Below are positions 9,289-17,963 of a stretch of DNA of 64,000 nt, in pieces. Made by a program: the position numbers and the translations under genes. Positions within the stretch are counted from its first letter, which is position 1. Each line of letters opens with the position of its first letter. The stretch comes from Amycolatopsis mediterranei (GTDB taxonomy: Bacteria; Actinomycetota; Actinomycetes; Mycobacteriales; Pseudonocardiaceae): the NCBI RefSeq assembly GCF_026017845.1, contig NZ_CP100416.1, positions 9,736,366 through 9,800,365 on the forward strand, in the 5' to 3' direction. The notes beneath the pieces are model-generated. The model was given only the letters and a program-made list of their open reading frames with translations, searched no databases and was not told the origin of the DNA.

Positions 9289-10239
9289 ATGGTCCGCGTG
9301 ACCACCCCGGGCGTCCGGCTGCTGCCGAACGCCATCACCGTGCTGGCGCTGTGCGCGGGCCTGTCGGCCGTGCAGTTCGCGCTGACCAAGAACTACGCGA
9401 TGGCGATCGCCTCGATCGGCATCGCGGCGGTGCTCGACAGCCTGGACGGCCGGATCGCCCGCCTGCTCGACGCGACGTCGAAGATGGGCGCGGAGCTGGA
9501 CTCGCTGTCCGACGGCATCTCGTTCGGCGTCGCCCCGGCGCTGGTGATCTACGTGTGGCAGACCGGCGCGGACCGGATCGGCTGGGTGGCGTCGCTGATC
9601 TTCGCCGTCTGCATGATCCTGCGGCTGGCGCGCTTCAACACGCTGCTCGACGACACCGAGCAGCCGCCGTACGCGAGCGAGTTCTTCGTCGGCGTCCCGG
9701 CGCCCGCGGGCGGCCTGCTGGGGATGTTGCCGCTGGTGGCGTACCTGCAGTGGGGCGAGGGGTGGTGGTCGTCGCAGTACGTCGTGTGGGCGTGGACGGT
9801 CGCCATCGCGGCCCTGCTGATCAGCCGCATCCCGACGCTGTCGCTCAAGACGGTCAAGGCGCCGCCGAAGGCGATCGCGCCGCTCCTGCTCGGCGTCGCC
9901 CTCCTGGCGGCGGCGATCATCCAGTTCCCGCTGGTCGCCCTGCTCGCGGCGATGGTGCTGTACCTGGCGCACATCCCGTACTCGATCCACCGGCACCGCT
10001 GGCTGGCGGCGCACCCGGAGGCCTGGACGGTCCCGCCGAGCGAGCGCCGCGCGATCCGCCGGGCCCGCTCCCCGCGCCGCCTCGGCCTGCGTCGCCCGCT
10101 GCGCCGCCGGGTCGCGGGCGCGGCGATGCGCGCGGTCCGCCTCCCCCGCGAAACGGTCCGCACCCCCCGCGTCACCTCGGAAAACGGCAACGGCCAGCGC
10201 CGCCGCTCCTGGCGCCAGATCGGCCTCCGCCGCAAGTAA
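9289..10239 (+). CDS. pssA: CDP-diacylglycerol--serine O-phosphatidyltransferase
   Basis: Integral membrane enzyme of 316 residues making phosphatidylserine from CDP-diacylglycerol and serine, the step before Psd. The CDP-alcohol phosphotransferase signature D-G-x2-A-R-x8-G-x3-D-x3-D is exact at Asp53 Gly54 Ala57 Arg58 Gly67 Asp71 Asp75. About six to eight hydrophobic segments follow. The C-terminal ~70 residues are very Arg-rich and unconserved-looking, probably cytosolic. It follows psd by three bases. Confidence 0.95.
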   Translation: MVRVTTPGVRLLPNAITVLALCAGLSAVQFALTKNYAMAIASIGIAAVLDSLDGRIARLLDATSKMGAELDSLSDGISFGVAPALVIYVWQTGADRIGWVASLIFAVCMILRLARFNTLLDDTEQPPYASEFFVGVPAPAGGLLGMLPLVAYLQWGEGWWSSQYVVWAWTVAIAALLISRIPTLSLKTVKAPPKAIAPLLLGVALLAAAIIQFPLVALLAAMVLYLAHIPYSIHRHRWLAAHPEAWTVPPSERRAIRRARSPRRLGLRRPLRRRVAGAAMRAVRLPRETVRTPRVTSENGNGQRRRSWRQIGLRRK

Positions 10240-10247
10240 GCCCCGCC

Positions 10248-10432
10248 GTGTCGTCCATCCAGGTACGCATGTCGTCCATCCAGGTACGCGAGTTCGCCAT
10301 TCCGGTACCGGCTCACGCGCGATTCGGCCGGTGTCCCGTGTGACCCGAGAGGCATTAGCCGTCCCTGGACGGACGACACGCGTACTCAGACGGACGACAC
10401 GCGTACCTGGGTGGACGACTCGGGTACCTGGG
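10248..10432. repeat. Intergenic repeat array A (2 direct + 3 inverted copies)
   Basis: Two forward copies of TGTCGTCCATCCAGGTACGC start at about 10249 and 10270. After a ~70-base centre, three inverted copies follow at about 10368-10387, 10389-10409 and 10410-10431 (unit GGACGACACGCGTACCTGG with changes). The whole could fold into a long imperfect hairpin between pssA and the AAA ATPase gene. The inverted copies contain GACACGCGT, shared with array B at 12748-12887. Confidence 0.85.
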
Positions 10433-10466
10433 TTGGTTCGCGTGTCCTCCGGGGGCGCCGGCTCGC

Positions 10467-10472
10467 TAGGGT
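10467..10472 (+). promoter_or_regulatory. Probable -10 box of the AAA ATPase gene (leaderless)
   Basis: TAGGGT ends seven bases before the GTG at 10480. This spacing supports that GTG over the one at 10471, which falls within the box. Confidence 0.5.
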
Positions 10473-10479
10473 GAACGGC

Positions 10480-12747
10480 GTGAGCCACCCGCAGATCACG
10501 CTGACCGTCCGGCACACGCCGTCCGCGCTGGACACCCGCCGCGGCGTCGTCCGGCTGCATCCCGAAGTCCTCGACGCGCTGGGCCTGCGGGCCTGGGATG
10601 CCGTCCACCTCACCGGGGCGCGGGTCAGCGCCGCGCTCGCCGCGCCCGCCGACGAGACCGGCGTGCCCGGGGTGGTGCTCACCGACGACGTCACCATGTC
10701 GAACCTGGGCGTCACCGAGGGCGCGGAGGTCGTCGTCGCGCCGGCCGACGTCGCCGCGGCGAAGACGGTGACCGTCGCCGGGTCGCGGCTGGCCAGCGTC
10801 TCGGTCAGCCCGCACATGCTGCGGCTCGCGCTGATCGGCAAGGTCCTCACCGTCGGGGACGCCGTTTCGCTGCTGCCGCAGGACCTCGCGCCGTCGCCGG
10901 GGTCGGACCCGGCCGGCCTGCGCGGCCAGCTGTCACGCGCGATCGGCGCGACCTGGACGAACGAGCTGCTCACCGTCACCGCGACCGAGCCGGCCGGCAC
11001 CGTGGCGGTCGGACCGTCCACTGTGGTCACCTGGCGCGACGGCGCCCGGCCCGGAAGGGCCGCCGAACCCGCCGCGCCCCGGACGGCGACCGCGCTGGTC
11101 CGCACCTCCGCCGTCACCGCGGCCGAGGAGTGGATCGACGCCGAGGTCGTCGAGGACGAGGCCGTCGCAGAAGAAGAGCCCGTCGTCCCGCTGGCCGACC
11201 TGATCGGCGCCGAGGCCGCCGCGCGCAAGCTGGCCGAGTGGTTCGACCTCGCCTTCCAGCGGCCCGAGCTGCTGGCCCGGCTGGGCGCGCCCGCCCACCT
11301 GGGCGTCCTGCTGTCCGGCCCCGAAGGCGTCGGCAAGGCGACGCTCGTGCGGTCGGTCGCGAACGAAGCCGGCATCCGGGTGATCCCGCTGGCCGCGCCG
11401 AACCTCGCCGTGCTGGACCCGAACGTCGCCGTGGCACGCCTGCGCGAGGCCATCCACGCCGCCGGCGGCCCCTCGGTCCTGCTGCTCACCGACGTTGACG
11501 CGCTCCTGCCCGCGACGACTCCGCCGCCGGTCGCCACCGTCGTGCTGGAAGAGCTGCGGGCAGCCCTGCGGCGCGAGCGCTTCGCCGTCGTCGCGACGAC
11601 GGCCCGCGCCGAATCGGCCGACCCCCGGCTGCGCGCCGCCGACCTGCTGGACCGCGAGCTCGGCCTCGCCCTCCCGGACGCCAAAACCCGCCGCGAGCTG
11701 CTGAACGTCCTGCTCCGTGACGTCCCGCTCGACACGGGCATCGACTGCGGTGTCCTCGCCGAGCGGACGCCCGGCTTCGTCGCCGCGGACCTGATCGCGC
11801 TGCGCCGGGACGCCGCGCTGCGGGCGGCGCTGCGCCAGCGCGACACCGACGAGCCGCGCATCTCGCAGCAGGACCTGCTCGACGCGCTGGCCACCGTCCG
11901 GCCGGTCTCGATGTCCACTTCGGACAACCTGGCCACCGGCGGGCTGACCCTGGACGACGTCGGCAACATGCTCGACGTCAAGCAGTCCCTCACCGAGGCC
12001 GTGCTCTGGCCGCTGCGGTACCCGGACTCGTTCGCCCGGCTCGGCGTCGAACCGCCGCGCGGGGTGCTGCTCTACGGGCCGCCCGGCGGCGGCAAGACTT
12101 TCCTCGTGCGGGCGCTGGCCGGCACCGGCGCGCTGAACGTCTTCGCGGTCAAGGGCGCCGAGCTGATGGACAAGTGGGTCGGCGAGTCCGAACGCGCGGT
12201 GCGCGAGCTGTTCCGCCGGGCCGCGGAGGCCGCGCCCGCGCTGATCTTCCTGGACGAGATCGACGCGTTGGCCCCGCGTCGCGGCCAGTCGTCCGACTCG
12301 GGGGTCGCCGACCGCGTGGTCGCGGCGCTGCTGACCGAGCTCGACGGCGTCGAGCCGATGCGCGAAGTCGTCGTCCTGGGTGCGACGAACCGGCCGGAGC
12401 TCGTCGACCCGGCGCTGCTGCGGCCCGGACGGCTCGAGCGCCGCGTCTACGTGCCGCCGCCGGACGCCGAGGCCCGCGCGGCCATCCTCGCGGCCAGCTC
12501 GAAGAACACCCCGCTGGCCGGCGACGTGGACCTCGTTGCGGTGGCGTCCACTCTGGACGGCTACTCGGCGGCCGACTGCGCGGCGCTGATCCGCGAAGCG
12601 GCGTTGACGGCGATGCGCGAGTCGCTGGAGGCCCGCGAAGTCACGGCGGCGCACCTGGACGCGGCCCGGAAGACGGTCCGGCCGAGCCTCGACCCGGCCC
12701 AGCTGGCCACCCTCGAGGCGTACGCGAAGACCCAGGCCGGTGTCTGA
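10480..12747 (+). CDS. CDC48/VAT-like tandem AAA ATPase
   Basis: Protein of 755 residues: an N-terminal CDC48-N-like double-psi barrel region (~1-190), then two AAA modules. Module 1 has a Walker A variant GPEGVGKAT (~279-287), but its Walker B reads LLLTDVDA and no arginine-finger or NRP sensor is seen. Module 2 is canonical: GPPGGGKTF (~533), LIFLDEIDALAPRRG (~588) and ATNRPELVDPALLRPGR. It probably unfolds or remodels proteins; substrates are unknown. The orthologue position in M. tuberculosis is Rv0435c, also next to pssA-psd. Repeat arrays flank the gene on both sides. Confidence 0.92.
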   Translation: MSHPQITLTVRHTPSALDTRRGVVRLHPEVLDALGLRAWDAVHLTGARVSAALAAPADETGVPGVVLTDDVTMSNLGVTEGAEVVVAPADVAAAKTVTVAGSRLASVSVSPHMLRLALIGKVLTVGDAVSLLPQDLAPSPGSDPAGLRGQLSRAIGATWTNELLTVTATEPAGTVAVGPSTVVTWRDGARPGRAAEPAAPRTATALVRTSAVTAAEEWIDAEVVEDEAVAEEEPVVPLADLIGAEAAARKLAEWFDLAFQRPELLARLGAPAHLGVLLSGPEGVGKATLVRSVANEAGIRVIPLAAPNLAVLDPNVAVARLREAIHAAGGPSVLLLTDVDALLPATTPPPVATVVLEELRAALRRERFAVVATTARAESADPRLRAADLLDRELGLALPDAKTRRELLNVLLRDVPLDTGIDCGVLAERTPGFVAADLIALRRDAALRAALRQRDTDEPRISQQDLLDALATVRPVSMSTSDNLATGGLTLDDVGNMLDVKQSLTEAVLWPLRYPDSFARLGVEPPRGVLLYGPPGGGKTFLVRALAGTGALNVFAVKGAELMDKWVGESERAVRELFRRAAEAAPALIFLDEIDALAPRRGQSSDSGVADRVVAALLTELDGVEPMREVVVLGATNRPELVDPALLRPGRLERRVYVPPPDAEARAAILAASSKNTPLAGDVDLVAVASTLDGYSAADCAALIREAALTAMRESLEAREVTAAHLDAARKTVRPSLDPAQLATLEAYAKTQAGV

Positions 12748-12887
12748 AGGGTCGACACGCGTGATTCGAGGGTCGACACGCGTGATTGAAGGGTCGACAC
12801 GGCGGAGCTAAGCCAGCCACGGCCTGTCGACCCTCTGATCACGCGTGTCGGCTGCCCAATCACGCGTGTCGGCGTTCAGATCACGCG
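12748..12887. repeat. Intergenic repeat array B (3 direct + 3 inverted copies)
   Basis: Copies of GGGTCGACACGCGTGATT begin at about 12749 and 12769, with a decayed third at 12790. After a short centre (~12808-12823), inverted units ATCACGCGTGTCG occur at about 12838, 12859 and a partial at 12880. Unit length is ~20-21 bases. It fills the whole gap between the convergent AAA ATPase and LytR_C genes, and could act as a bidirectional terminator. It shares the core CGACACGCGT with array A. Confidence 0.85.
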
Positions 12888-12895
12888 AAAGCCCG

Positions 12896-13540
12896 TCAGC
12901 TGCCCTTGTGGCCGGACTGGTATTCCTTCGTCACGATGACGATCACGCCGGGGCTCGCGCTCTGGATGCCTTCGAAGCGCGGCTCGGCCTTGATGCCGAA
13001 CTCCTGCGCGAGCTGCTTGGCCGCGGCTTCCTCGTCGGTGCCCGGGCGGTAGAACGCCGTCGTCGTCGGGATGATGCCCTGGGAGTAGTTGCTGACCTCG
13101 TTGACGTTCCAGCCGCCGCCGCGGAAGTCCTCCGCCGCCCGGTCCGCCAAGCCCTCGATCGTCGAGTTGTTGAACACCCGGACGGTCACCCACTTGTTGG
13201 ACGCCTGCTGGTCACCACCCGGCTGACCGGGGCCGCCGGGCGCGGACGACGTCGCCTGGCCGGGCGACGGCGAGCTCGGCGACGGCGGGGTGGGCGACGA
13301 AGAGCTCGTCGAGCTCGACGGCGGTGTCGCCGCCGAAGACGAGGTCGAAGACGGCGCCGCCGACGACGGCCCGCCGGACGTGCCCGGCTGCGTCGACGTG
13401 CCGCTCGGCCCGGCTTCGTTGGACCCGTCGCCCCCGCCCAGCGCGGAGATCCCGCCGATGACAGCGGCGATGATGGCCACGCCGATCAACGCGACACCCG
13501 CGGCCTTCATCGGCCGGGACATTCCGGAAAACACACTCAT
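12896..13540 (-). CDS. LytR_C-domain envelope protein
   Basis: Protein of 214 residues: a short cytosolic start, one membrane helix (~12-32, AAGVALIGVAIIAAVIGGIS), a Ser/Pro/Thr-rich linker of ~75 residues, then a C-terminal LytR_C domain (~125-210, beginning WVTVRVFNNSTIEGLADRAA). LytR_C domains are found in or beside LCP cell-wall ligases and are thought to bind envelope components; here there is no LCP catalytic domain. Its ATG overlaps the stop of the DUF3263 gene (ATGA). The positional equivalent in M. tuberculosis is Rv0431. Confidence 0.88.
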   Translation of the reverse strand: MSVFSGMSRPMKAAGVALIGVAIIAAVIGGISALGGGDGSNEAGPSGTSTQPGTSGGPSSAAPSSTSSSAATPPSSSTSSSSPTPPSPSSPSPGQATSSAPGGPGQPGGDQQASNKWVTVRVFNNSTIEGLADRAAEDFRGGGWNVNEVSNYSQGIIPTTTAFYRPGTDEEAAAKQLAQEFGIKAEPRFEGIQSASPGVIVIVTKEYQSGHKGS

Positions 13541-13845
13541 TGCAGCTCGATCCCCAGTCGCCGGGCGCCTCGCTTGCGCTGGCGGGCGGCGCGGGTCTTG
13601 CGCAGCCGCTTCACCAGCATCGGGTCGGCTTCGATCGCCTCCGGCTTCTCCAGCAGCTTGTTGAGCAGCTGGTAGTAGCGCGTCGCCGACAAGTCGAAGC
13701 GTTCGCGGATGGCGTTCTCCTTCGCCCCGGCGTGCCGCCACCATTGGCGCTCGAAGGCGAGGATCTCGACCTCGCGTTCGGTCAGGCCGGGCACGGGCTT
13801 CGGCGGCGACGGCTGCGGCTCAGCCATCGACTCCGCGGCGTCCAT
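13537..13845 (-). CDS. DUF3263 small DNA-binding-like protein
   Basis: Protein of 102 residues with a predicted helix-turn-helix: GLTEREVEILAFERQWWRHAG, then KENAIRERFDLSATRYYQLL, then a very basic tail (RLRKTRAARQRKRGARR). The DUF3263 family is restricted to actinobacteria and adjoins the LytR_C gene and def, as in M. tuberculosis Rv0430. It may be a transcription factor; its targets are unknown. The ATG at 13845 is used because GAGAGGGA lies ~8 bases upstream; an internal ATG at 13827 is possible. Co-translated with the LytR_C gene. Confidence 0.88.
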   Translation of the reverse strand: MDAAESMAEPQPSPPKPVPGLTEREVEILAFERQWWRHAGAKENAIRERFDLSATRYYQLLNKLLEKPEAIEADPMLVKRLRKTRAARQRKRGARRLGIELQ

Positions 13846-13986
13846 CCGAGTCCCTCTCAATCGGGCGTCATGGCGAATCAGATCCAGCTCTTCCGCGGGC
13901 GCCATTCAACCACGGAAGCCGCCGCCGACGTGGGCATCGACGTCGGCGCGTCACGGTCTGATGCAGGTCTACCAGAGGGGTCCGAC

Positions 13987-13992
13987 TAAACT
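13987..13992 (+). promoter_or_regulatory. Probable -10 box of def (leaderless)
   Basis: TAAACT ends eight bases before the GTG start of def. There is no Shine-Dalgarno. Confidence 0.5.
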
Positions 13993-14000
13993 GGCTCGCC

Positions 14001-14579
14001 GTGACCATCCACCCCATCGTTATCGCCGGCGAACCCGTGCTGCACCAGCCGACTCGGGAGATCACCGAGTTCGACGAGAAGCTGCGCACGCTCGTGGACG
14101 ACATGTTCGAGACGATGTACGCCGCCGAGGGTGTCGGCCTCGCGGCCAACCAGATCGGCCTCGATCTGCGGGTGTTCGTCTACGACTGCCCGGACGACGA
14201 AGGCGTGCGGCACAAGGGCGTCGTGGTCAACCCGAAGCTGGAGACGTCGGAGATCCCGGAGACCATGCCGGACCCGGACGACGACTGGGAGGGCTGCCTC
14301 TCGGCGCCCGGCGAGTCGTACCCCACGGGCCGGGCCAAGTGGGCGAAGGTGACCGGCTCCGACATCGACGGCCACCCGATCGAGGTCGAGGGCACCGGCT
14401 ACTTCGCGCGCTGCCTGCAGCACGAGACCGATCACCTGGACGGGTACATCTACCTCGACCGCCTGGTCGGGCGGCACGCGCGGGCCGCGAAGAAGATGCT
14501 GAAGTCCAACAAGTGGGGCGTCCCCGGCAACTCGTGGCTGCCGCCGCGGACCCCCGAGGACGACGGCGCCGTCATCTGA
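14001..14579 (+). CDS. def: Peptide deformylase
   Basis: Removes the N-formyl group from nascent proteins at the ribosome. The 192-residue protein has all three motifs: [10 protein letters not shown] (44-53), EGCLSAPGE with metal ligand Cys99, and QHETDHLDG with His141, Glu142 and His145. The C-terminal extension after residue 165 is common in actinobacterial forms. The GTG at 14001 lacks a ribosome-binding site but has a well-placed -10 box. Divergent from the DUF3263/LytR_C operon, exactly as in mycobacteria. Confidence 0.96.
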   Translation: MTIHPIVIAGEPVLHQPTREITEFDEKLRTLVDDMFETMYAAEGVGLAANQIGLDLRVFVYDCPDDEGVRHKGVVVNPKLETSEIPETMPDPDDDWEGCLSAPGESYPTGRAKWAKVTGSDIDGHPIEVEGTGYFARCLQHETDHLDGYIYLDRLVGRHARAAKKMLKSNKWGVPGNSWLPPRTPEDDGAVI

Positions 14580-14584
14580 GACCA

Positions 14585-14616
14585 CGAAGGGCCCCTCGAA
14601 ACCGAGGAGCCCTTCG
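14585..14616. terminator. Bidirectional terminator between def and glucoamylase gene
   Basis: CGAAGGGC and GCCCTTCG form an outer eight-pair stem, one mismatch follows, then five inner pairs close an AAAC loop. It lies six bases after the def stop and 16 bases before the end of the convergent glucoamylase gene. Confidence 0.8.
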
Positions 14617-14631
14617 CCGTTTCACGAGCGG

Positions 14632-16797
14632 TCAGCAGCCGAGGAAGTGACAGCGGACCACTCGAGGCGTCTCCAGCACCGAGCCCGCCTTGACGTCCCA
14701 GGCGAGCCGGACGTACTGGGCGTGCGTCCAGGCCAGCGGGGTCGCCGACGTCGTGGGCGTGCCGGCCGGGAAGCCGGTCTGCCCGGACGGCGGGTTCTCG
14801 TCCCACACCTGCTCCGGCATGGTCTCCGCCGAGCTGCTCACCCGGCCGAGGTCACGCAGCCGCCGCGCGGCCGAGGCGCGGTCACCGAGCGTCAGCTCGT
14901 ACTCGCCGCGCTCGCCGGCGAGCAGCGGCCACAACCGGCCGAACGTCGTGCGGCTCTCCGCCGGGAACGTGTAGTCCCACGGCGAGCCGTCGGCCTGCTC
15001 GCCGTAGCCGTCCTTCGTGTACCGGTGCCAGAACTGACCGGTCGGCGTAGTGAACGCGATTTCCTTGTCGGTCACGCGCACGCTGTTGCGAATCACCGGG
15101 TCGTCGGCGCGGTAGACGCCGAGCCGGACCAGGTCGAGGAAGCCCGCGTCGGTGACCGCACGCTGGTCCATCGTCACGCTCGAGTTGCCGAGGTTGTACG
15201 TCGTCCCGGCGTTCGCGTTCGCGTCTTTCGTGAGCCGGACGAAGTACGGGTCCTTCGACAGCGGCCCGTTCGTGGTGATCGTCTGCTTCGGCAGGTCGGC
15301 CTTCATCTTGTCGGCCGCGGCGAGGTAGCGGGCGGCGTCGGCGGCCGCGCCGTTGTGCGAAGCGATGTCCGCGGCGCAGACGAGCCCGGCGATCACCGAG
15401 GCGATCGTCGACGGGGACCAGCCGTCCTGCTCCTCCCAGCGCTCCTGCTGGGTGTACGGCGACGCCTGCCCGTTCGGCCCCTTGTAGCCGAGGATGAAGT
15501 CGGCGGCCTTGCGGACGCCGGGCCACAGGTCGTTCCGGCCCAGCTGCTGGGCGAGCACGATCGGGAACGCGGTCTCGTCGAGCTGGATCGACGTCCAGTA
15601 CGGCACGCCGTCGACCCGGCTGTTCTGCGGCAGGTGCCCGTCGGGCTGCTGCTGCGTGCCGAACATGTACGACACCGCGCGGTTCGCGGCGGCCGTGTCG
15701 CCGCCGGCGGCCAGCCCGGTCGCGATCTGGTAGAGGTCACGCGGCCAGACCAGGTGGTAGGTGCCCGACGGCGACCACTCGGGGTCGTTGTTCCCGAACC
15801 GCCACGGCATGCTCGGCGACGCGATGAAGGCGCCGGGGTGGTGCTTGTCCTCGCTCGCGGCGAGCGTCAGCATCGACGCCTTGTACAGGTCGCGCTCGGC
15901 GCCGGTCTTCAGCGACGACGGCGGCTTGGCGACCCCGCGCAGGTACTGCTGCCAGCCGCGGTCGTAGGCGCGCGCGATGTCGCGGAAGCCGCGTCGCTGC
16001 GACGCCTGCGCGCTCTTGAGCGCGTCGGCGGCCTTCGCGCCCATGCCGAGGGCCACGGTGACGTGCCGGTCGCGGACGCCGTCGGCGTTCGTCCGGCCGG
16101 TCAGCACGACGTTGCCCTTGGCCGCGGTGTCGTACCGGTCGAGCTTGAAGGTCTTGGTGAGCTGGGTGTTCCCGTCGGAGGCGCCCGCGTAGCCGACACT
16201 GGTCGTGGTGAACGCGGGCTGCGCGGTCAGCGCAGCGGCGTTCGTGGCGTCCTGCGCCGTGAGGGCGTCACCCGAGCGAGCGGCCGAGTCGTCGGAGCCG
16301 TCGTTGGTGAGGTCCGGGTCGGCGACCGCGTAGAGCTGGTAGGGCCGCCCGGTGAGCGACTGGAAGTCGACGTCCACCAGCACGGTCGTGGCGGCCGGGT
16401 CGGTGACGTAGGTCTTGCGGAGGCGCCACCGGTGCTGGTCGTCGGTGACGGTCTGCTCGTACGTCAAGCTGTCGTCGCCGGTCCGCCGGACCTGCTGCGA
16501 CTTCGCCGAGTAGTCGGTGACGGCGAAGCTGCGGCCGTCCGTGACGACGAAGTCCATCGAGCGGACGCTGGGCGTGGACATGTCCGGGTAGTAGACCTCG
16601 GACAGCTGCCCGCCCTGGAGGGTGAACCAGACGTTGCTGGACCGGTCGTGCGCGGTCCCGAAGCCGGTCTTGTTCGCGGGTAGCCAGCTGGGATGGGTCC
16701 CGGGGGCACCGGGAGCCTCCCCCTGCGCCGCCGCGGTCGCCGGGATCAGGCCGGTGACCAGCAGCCCGGCGAGGGCGCCGAAGATGAGTTTGCGCAT
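14632..16797 (-). CDS. Secreted GH15 glucoamylase-type glycosidase
   Basis: Exported enzyme of 721 residues expected to release glucose from the ends of starch or related alpha-glucans. The Sec signal peptide MRKLIFGALAGLLVTGLIP...AAAQG covers ~1-25. An N-terminal beta-sandwich (~30-290) precedes the (alpha/alpha)6 barrel, with YHLVWPRDLYQIATGL, the general-acid segment ERWEEQDGWSPSTIAS and the second-acid region PWDYTFPAESRTTFGRLWPL. The ATG at 16797 is chosen because it begins the signal peptide. It is monocistronic, convergent with def. An inverted repeat at 16888-16922 may control it. Confidence 0.93.
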   Translation of the reverse strand: MRKLIFGALAGLLVTGLIPATAAAQGEAPGAPGTHPSWLPANKTGFGTAHDRSSNVWFTLQGGQLSEVYYPDMSTPSVRSMDFVVTDGRSFAVTDYSAKSQQVRRTGDDSLTYEQTVTDDQHRWRLRKTYVTDPAATTVLVDVDFQSLTGRPYQLYAVADPDLTNDGSDDSAARSGDALTAQDATNAAALTAQPAFTTTSVGYAGASDGNTQLTKTFKLDRYDTAAKGNVVLTGRTNADGVRDRHVTVALGMGAKAADALKSAQASQRRGFRDIARAYDRGWQQYLRGVAKPPSSLKTGAERDLYKASMLTLAASEDKHHPGAFIASPSMPWRFGNNDPEWSPSGTYHLVWPRDLYQIATGLAAGGDTAAANRAVSYMFGTQQQPDGHLPQNSRVDGVPYWTSIQLDETAFPIVLAQQLGRNDLWPGVRKAADFILGYKGPNGQASPYTQQERWEEQDGWSPSTIASVIAGLVCAADIASHNGAAADAARYLAAADKMKADLPKQTITTNGPLSKDPYFVRLTKDANANAGTTYNLGNSSVTMDQRAVTDAGFLDLVRLGVYRADDPVIRNSVRVTDKEIAFTTPTGQFWHRYTKDGYGEQADGSPWDYTFPAESRTTFGRLWPLLAGERGEYELTLGDRASAARRLRDLGRVSSSAETMPEQVWDENPPSGQTGFPAGTPTTSATPLAWTHAQYVRLAWDVKAGSVLETPRVVRCHFLGC

Positions 16798-16887
16798 ATC
16801 AACCCCACAGAAAAGTCGCCTCTGCACCGTTACAGAAAGGCGCCTGGCAGTCTGCCGCCGATTTCTGGCCGATGCATGGGCTGATCC

Positions 16888-16922
16888 GGTGAACCACTGA
16901 CCGTCACTGGTCCTGGTTCACC
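16888..16922. promoter_or_regulatory. Inverted repeat between glucoamylase and protease genes
   Basis: Perfect nine-base arms GGTGAACCA and TGGTTCACC, 17 bases apart; an inner GACC/GGTC pair could extend the stem. It lies ~90 bases upstream of the glucoamylase start and ~75 upstream of the divergent protease start. An operator for a sugar-responsive regulator is possible; this is inference. Confidence 0.4.
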
Positions 16923-16995
16923 AGCAGCGAACGGACTTCCCGCCGAACCGGGCGCAAGATTGTAGTACCTGCAACGCTGTAATCGAGGTATCTCC

Positions 16996-17907
16996 ATGGA
17001 CGACGCGATGGACGCCTACTCGCGCGCGGTCAGCACGGTCGCCAAGATCGTCACCCCGCACGTCGCCGGGGTGCAGCTCGCGCGGGGCAGTGGCTCGGCC
17101 GTCGTCTTCGCCGAGGACGGCCACCTGCTCACCAACGCCCACGTCGTCAGCGACCACCGGCGCGGGGTCGCCACCTTCGCCGACGGCAGCGAAGTGCCCT
17201 TCGACGTCGTCGGCGCCGATCCGCTGTCCGATCTCGCCGTGCTGCGTGCGCGGGGCGCGACGCCGGCGGCCGCCGTGCTCGGCGACGCCGACCGGCTCGT
17301 CGTCGGGCAGCTCGTCGTCGCGGTCGGGAATCCGCTCGGGTTCTCCGGGACCGTCACCGCCGGGGTCGTCAGCGCGCTCGGGCGGGCGCTGCCGGTGCGG
17401 CAGGGGCGGACCACCCGCGTGATCGAAGACGTCATCCAGACCGACGCCGCCCTCAACCCCGGCAACTCCGGCGGTGCGCTCGCCGACTCCGCCGGCCGGG
17501 TCGTCGGCATCAACACCGCGGTCGCCGGGGTCGGGCTCGGGCTCGCGGTGCCGATCAACGCGACGACCCGGCGGATCATCGACACGCTCGTCGTCGAGGG
17601 CCGGGTGCGGCGGGCGTACCTCGGCGTCGTCGGCGTGCCCGCGCCGCTGCCGGACGACGTCGCCGAGCGCACCGGGCAGCGCGCCGGGCTGCGGGTGCGC
17701 GAAGTCGTTTCCGGCGGCCCCGCCGACCGGGCGGGCCTGCGCGCCGGCGACCTCGTGCTGACCGTCGGGCGCACCCGCGTCTCGGACGCCCAAGGCATCC
17801 AGCGGCAGCTGTTCGCGGAAGTGATCGGCACCGCGCTGCCGATCACCGTGCTGCGCAACGGCGCCATGGTCGACGTCTACGCGACCCCGGCCGAACTGGT
17901 CGGGTGA
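16996..17907 (+). CDS. HtrA/DegP-like trypsin-fold serine protease with PDZ domain, apparently cytosolic
   Basis: Protein of 303 residues. The trypsin-like domain (~15-195) has His49 in LLTNAHVVS, Asp79 in DPLSDLAVL and Ser158 in NPGNSGGAL, a complete triad. A C-terminal PDZ domain (~205-300) includes the carboxylate-binding-type YLGVVG segment. There is no signal peptide, membrane helix or lipobox, unlike most HtrA proteins, so it should act in the cytosol unless the start is wrong. Probably quality control of misfolded proteins. It lies 56 bases before the TPP riboswitch of thiC and is a separate unit. Confidence 0.92.
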   Translation: MDDAMDAYSRAVSTVAKIVTPHVAGVQLARGSGSAVVFAEDGHLLTNAHVVSDHRRGVATFADGSEVPFDVVGADPLSDLAVLRARGATPAAAVLGDADRLVVGQLVVAVGNPLGFSGTVTAGVVSALGRALPVRQGRTTRVIEDVIQTDAALNPGNSGGALADSAGRVVGINTAVAGVGLGLAVPINATTRRIIDTLVVEGRVRRAYLGVVGVPAPLPDDVAERTGQRAGLRVREVVSGGPADRAGLRAGDLVLTVGRTRVSDAQGIQRQLFAEVIGTALPITVLRNGAMVDVYATPAELVG

Positions 17908-17963
17908 GGTGAGGAGACTTGAGTATCGCGCTTCGGCGTGGCATGGTCGGTGGCACAACACCA

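Noticed and set aside
10248-12887. Arrays A and B as CRISPR
   Set aside because: Units are joined directly with no unique spacers of even length, copies occur in both orientations, and no cas gene is present.
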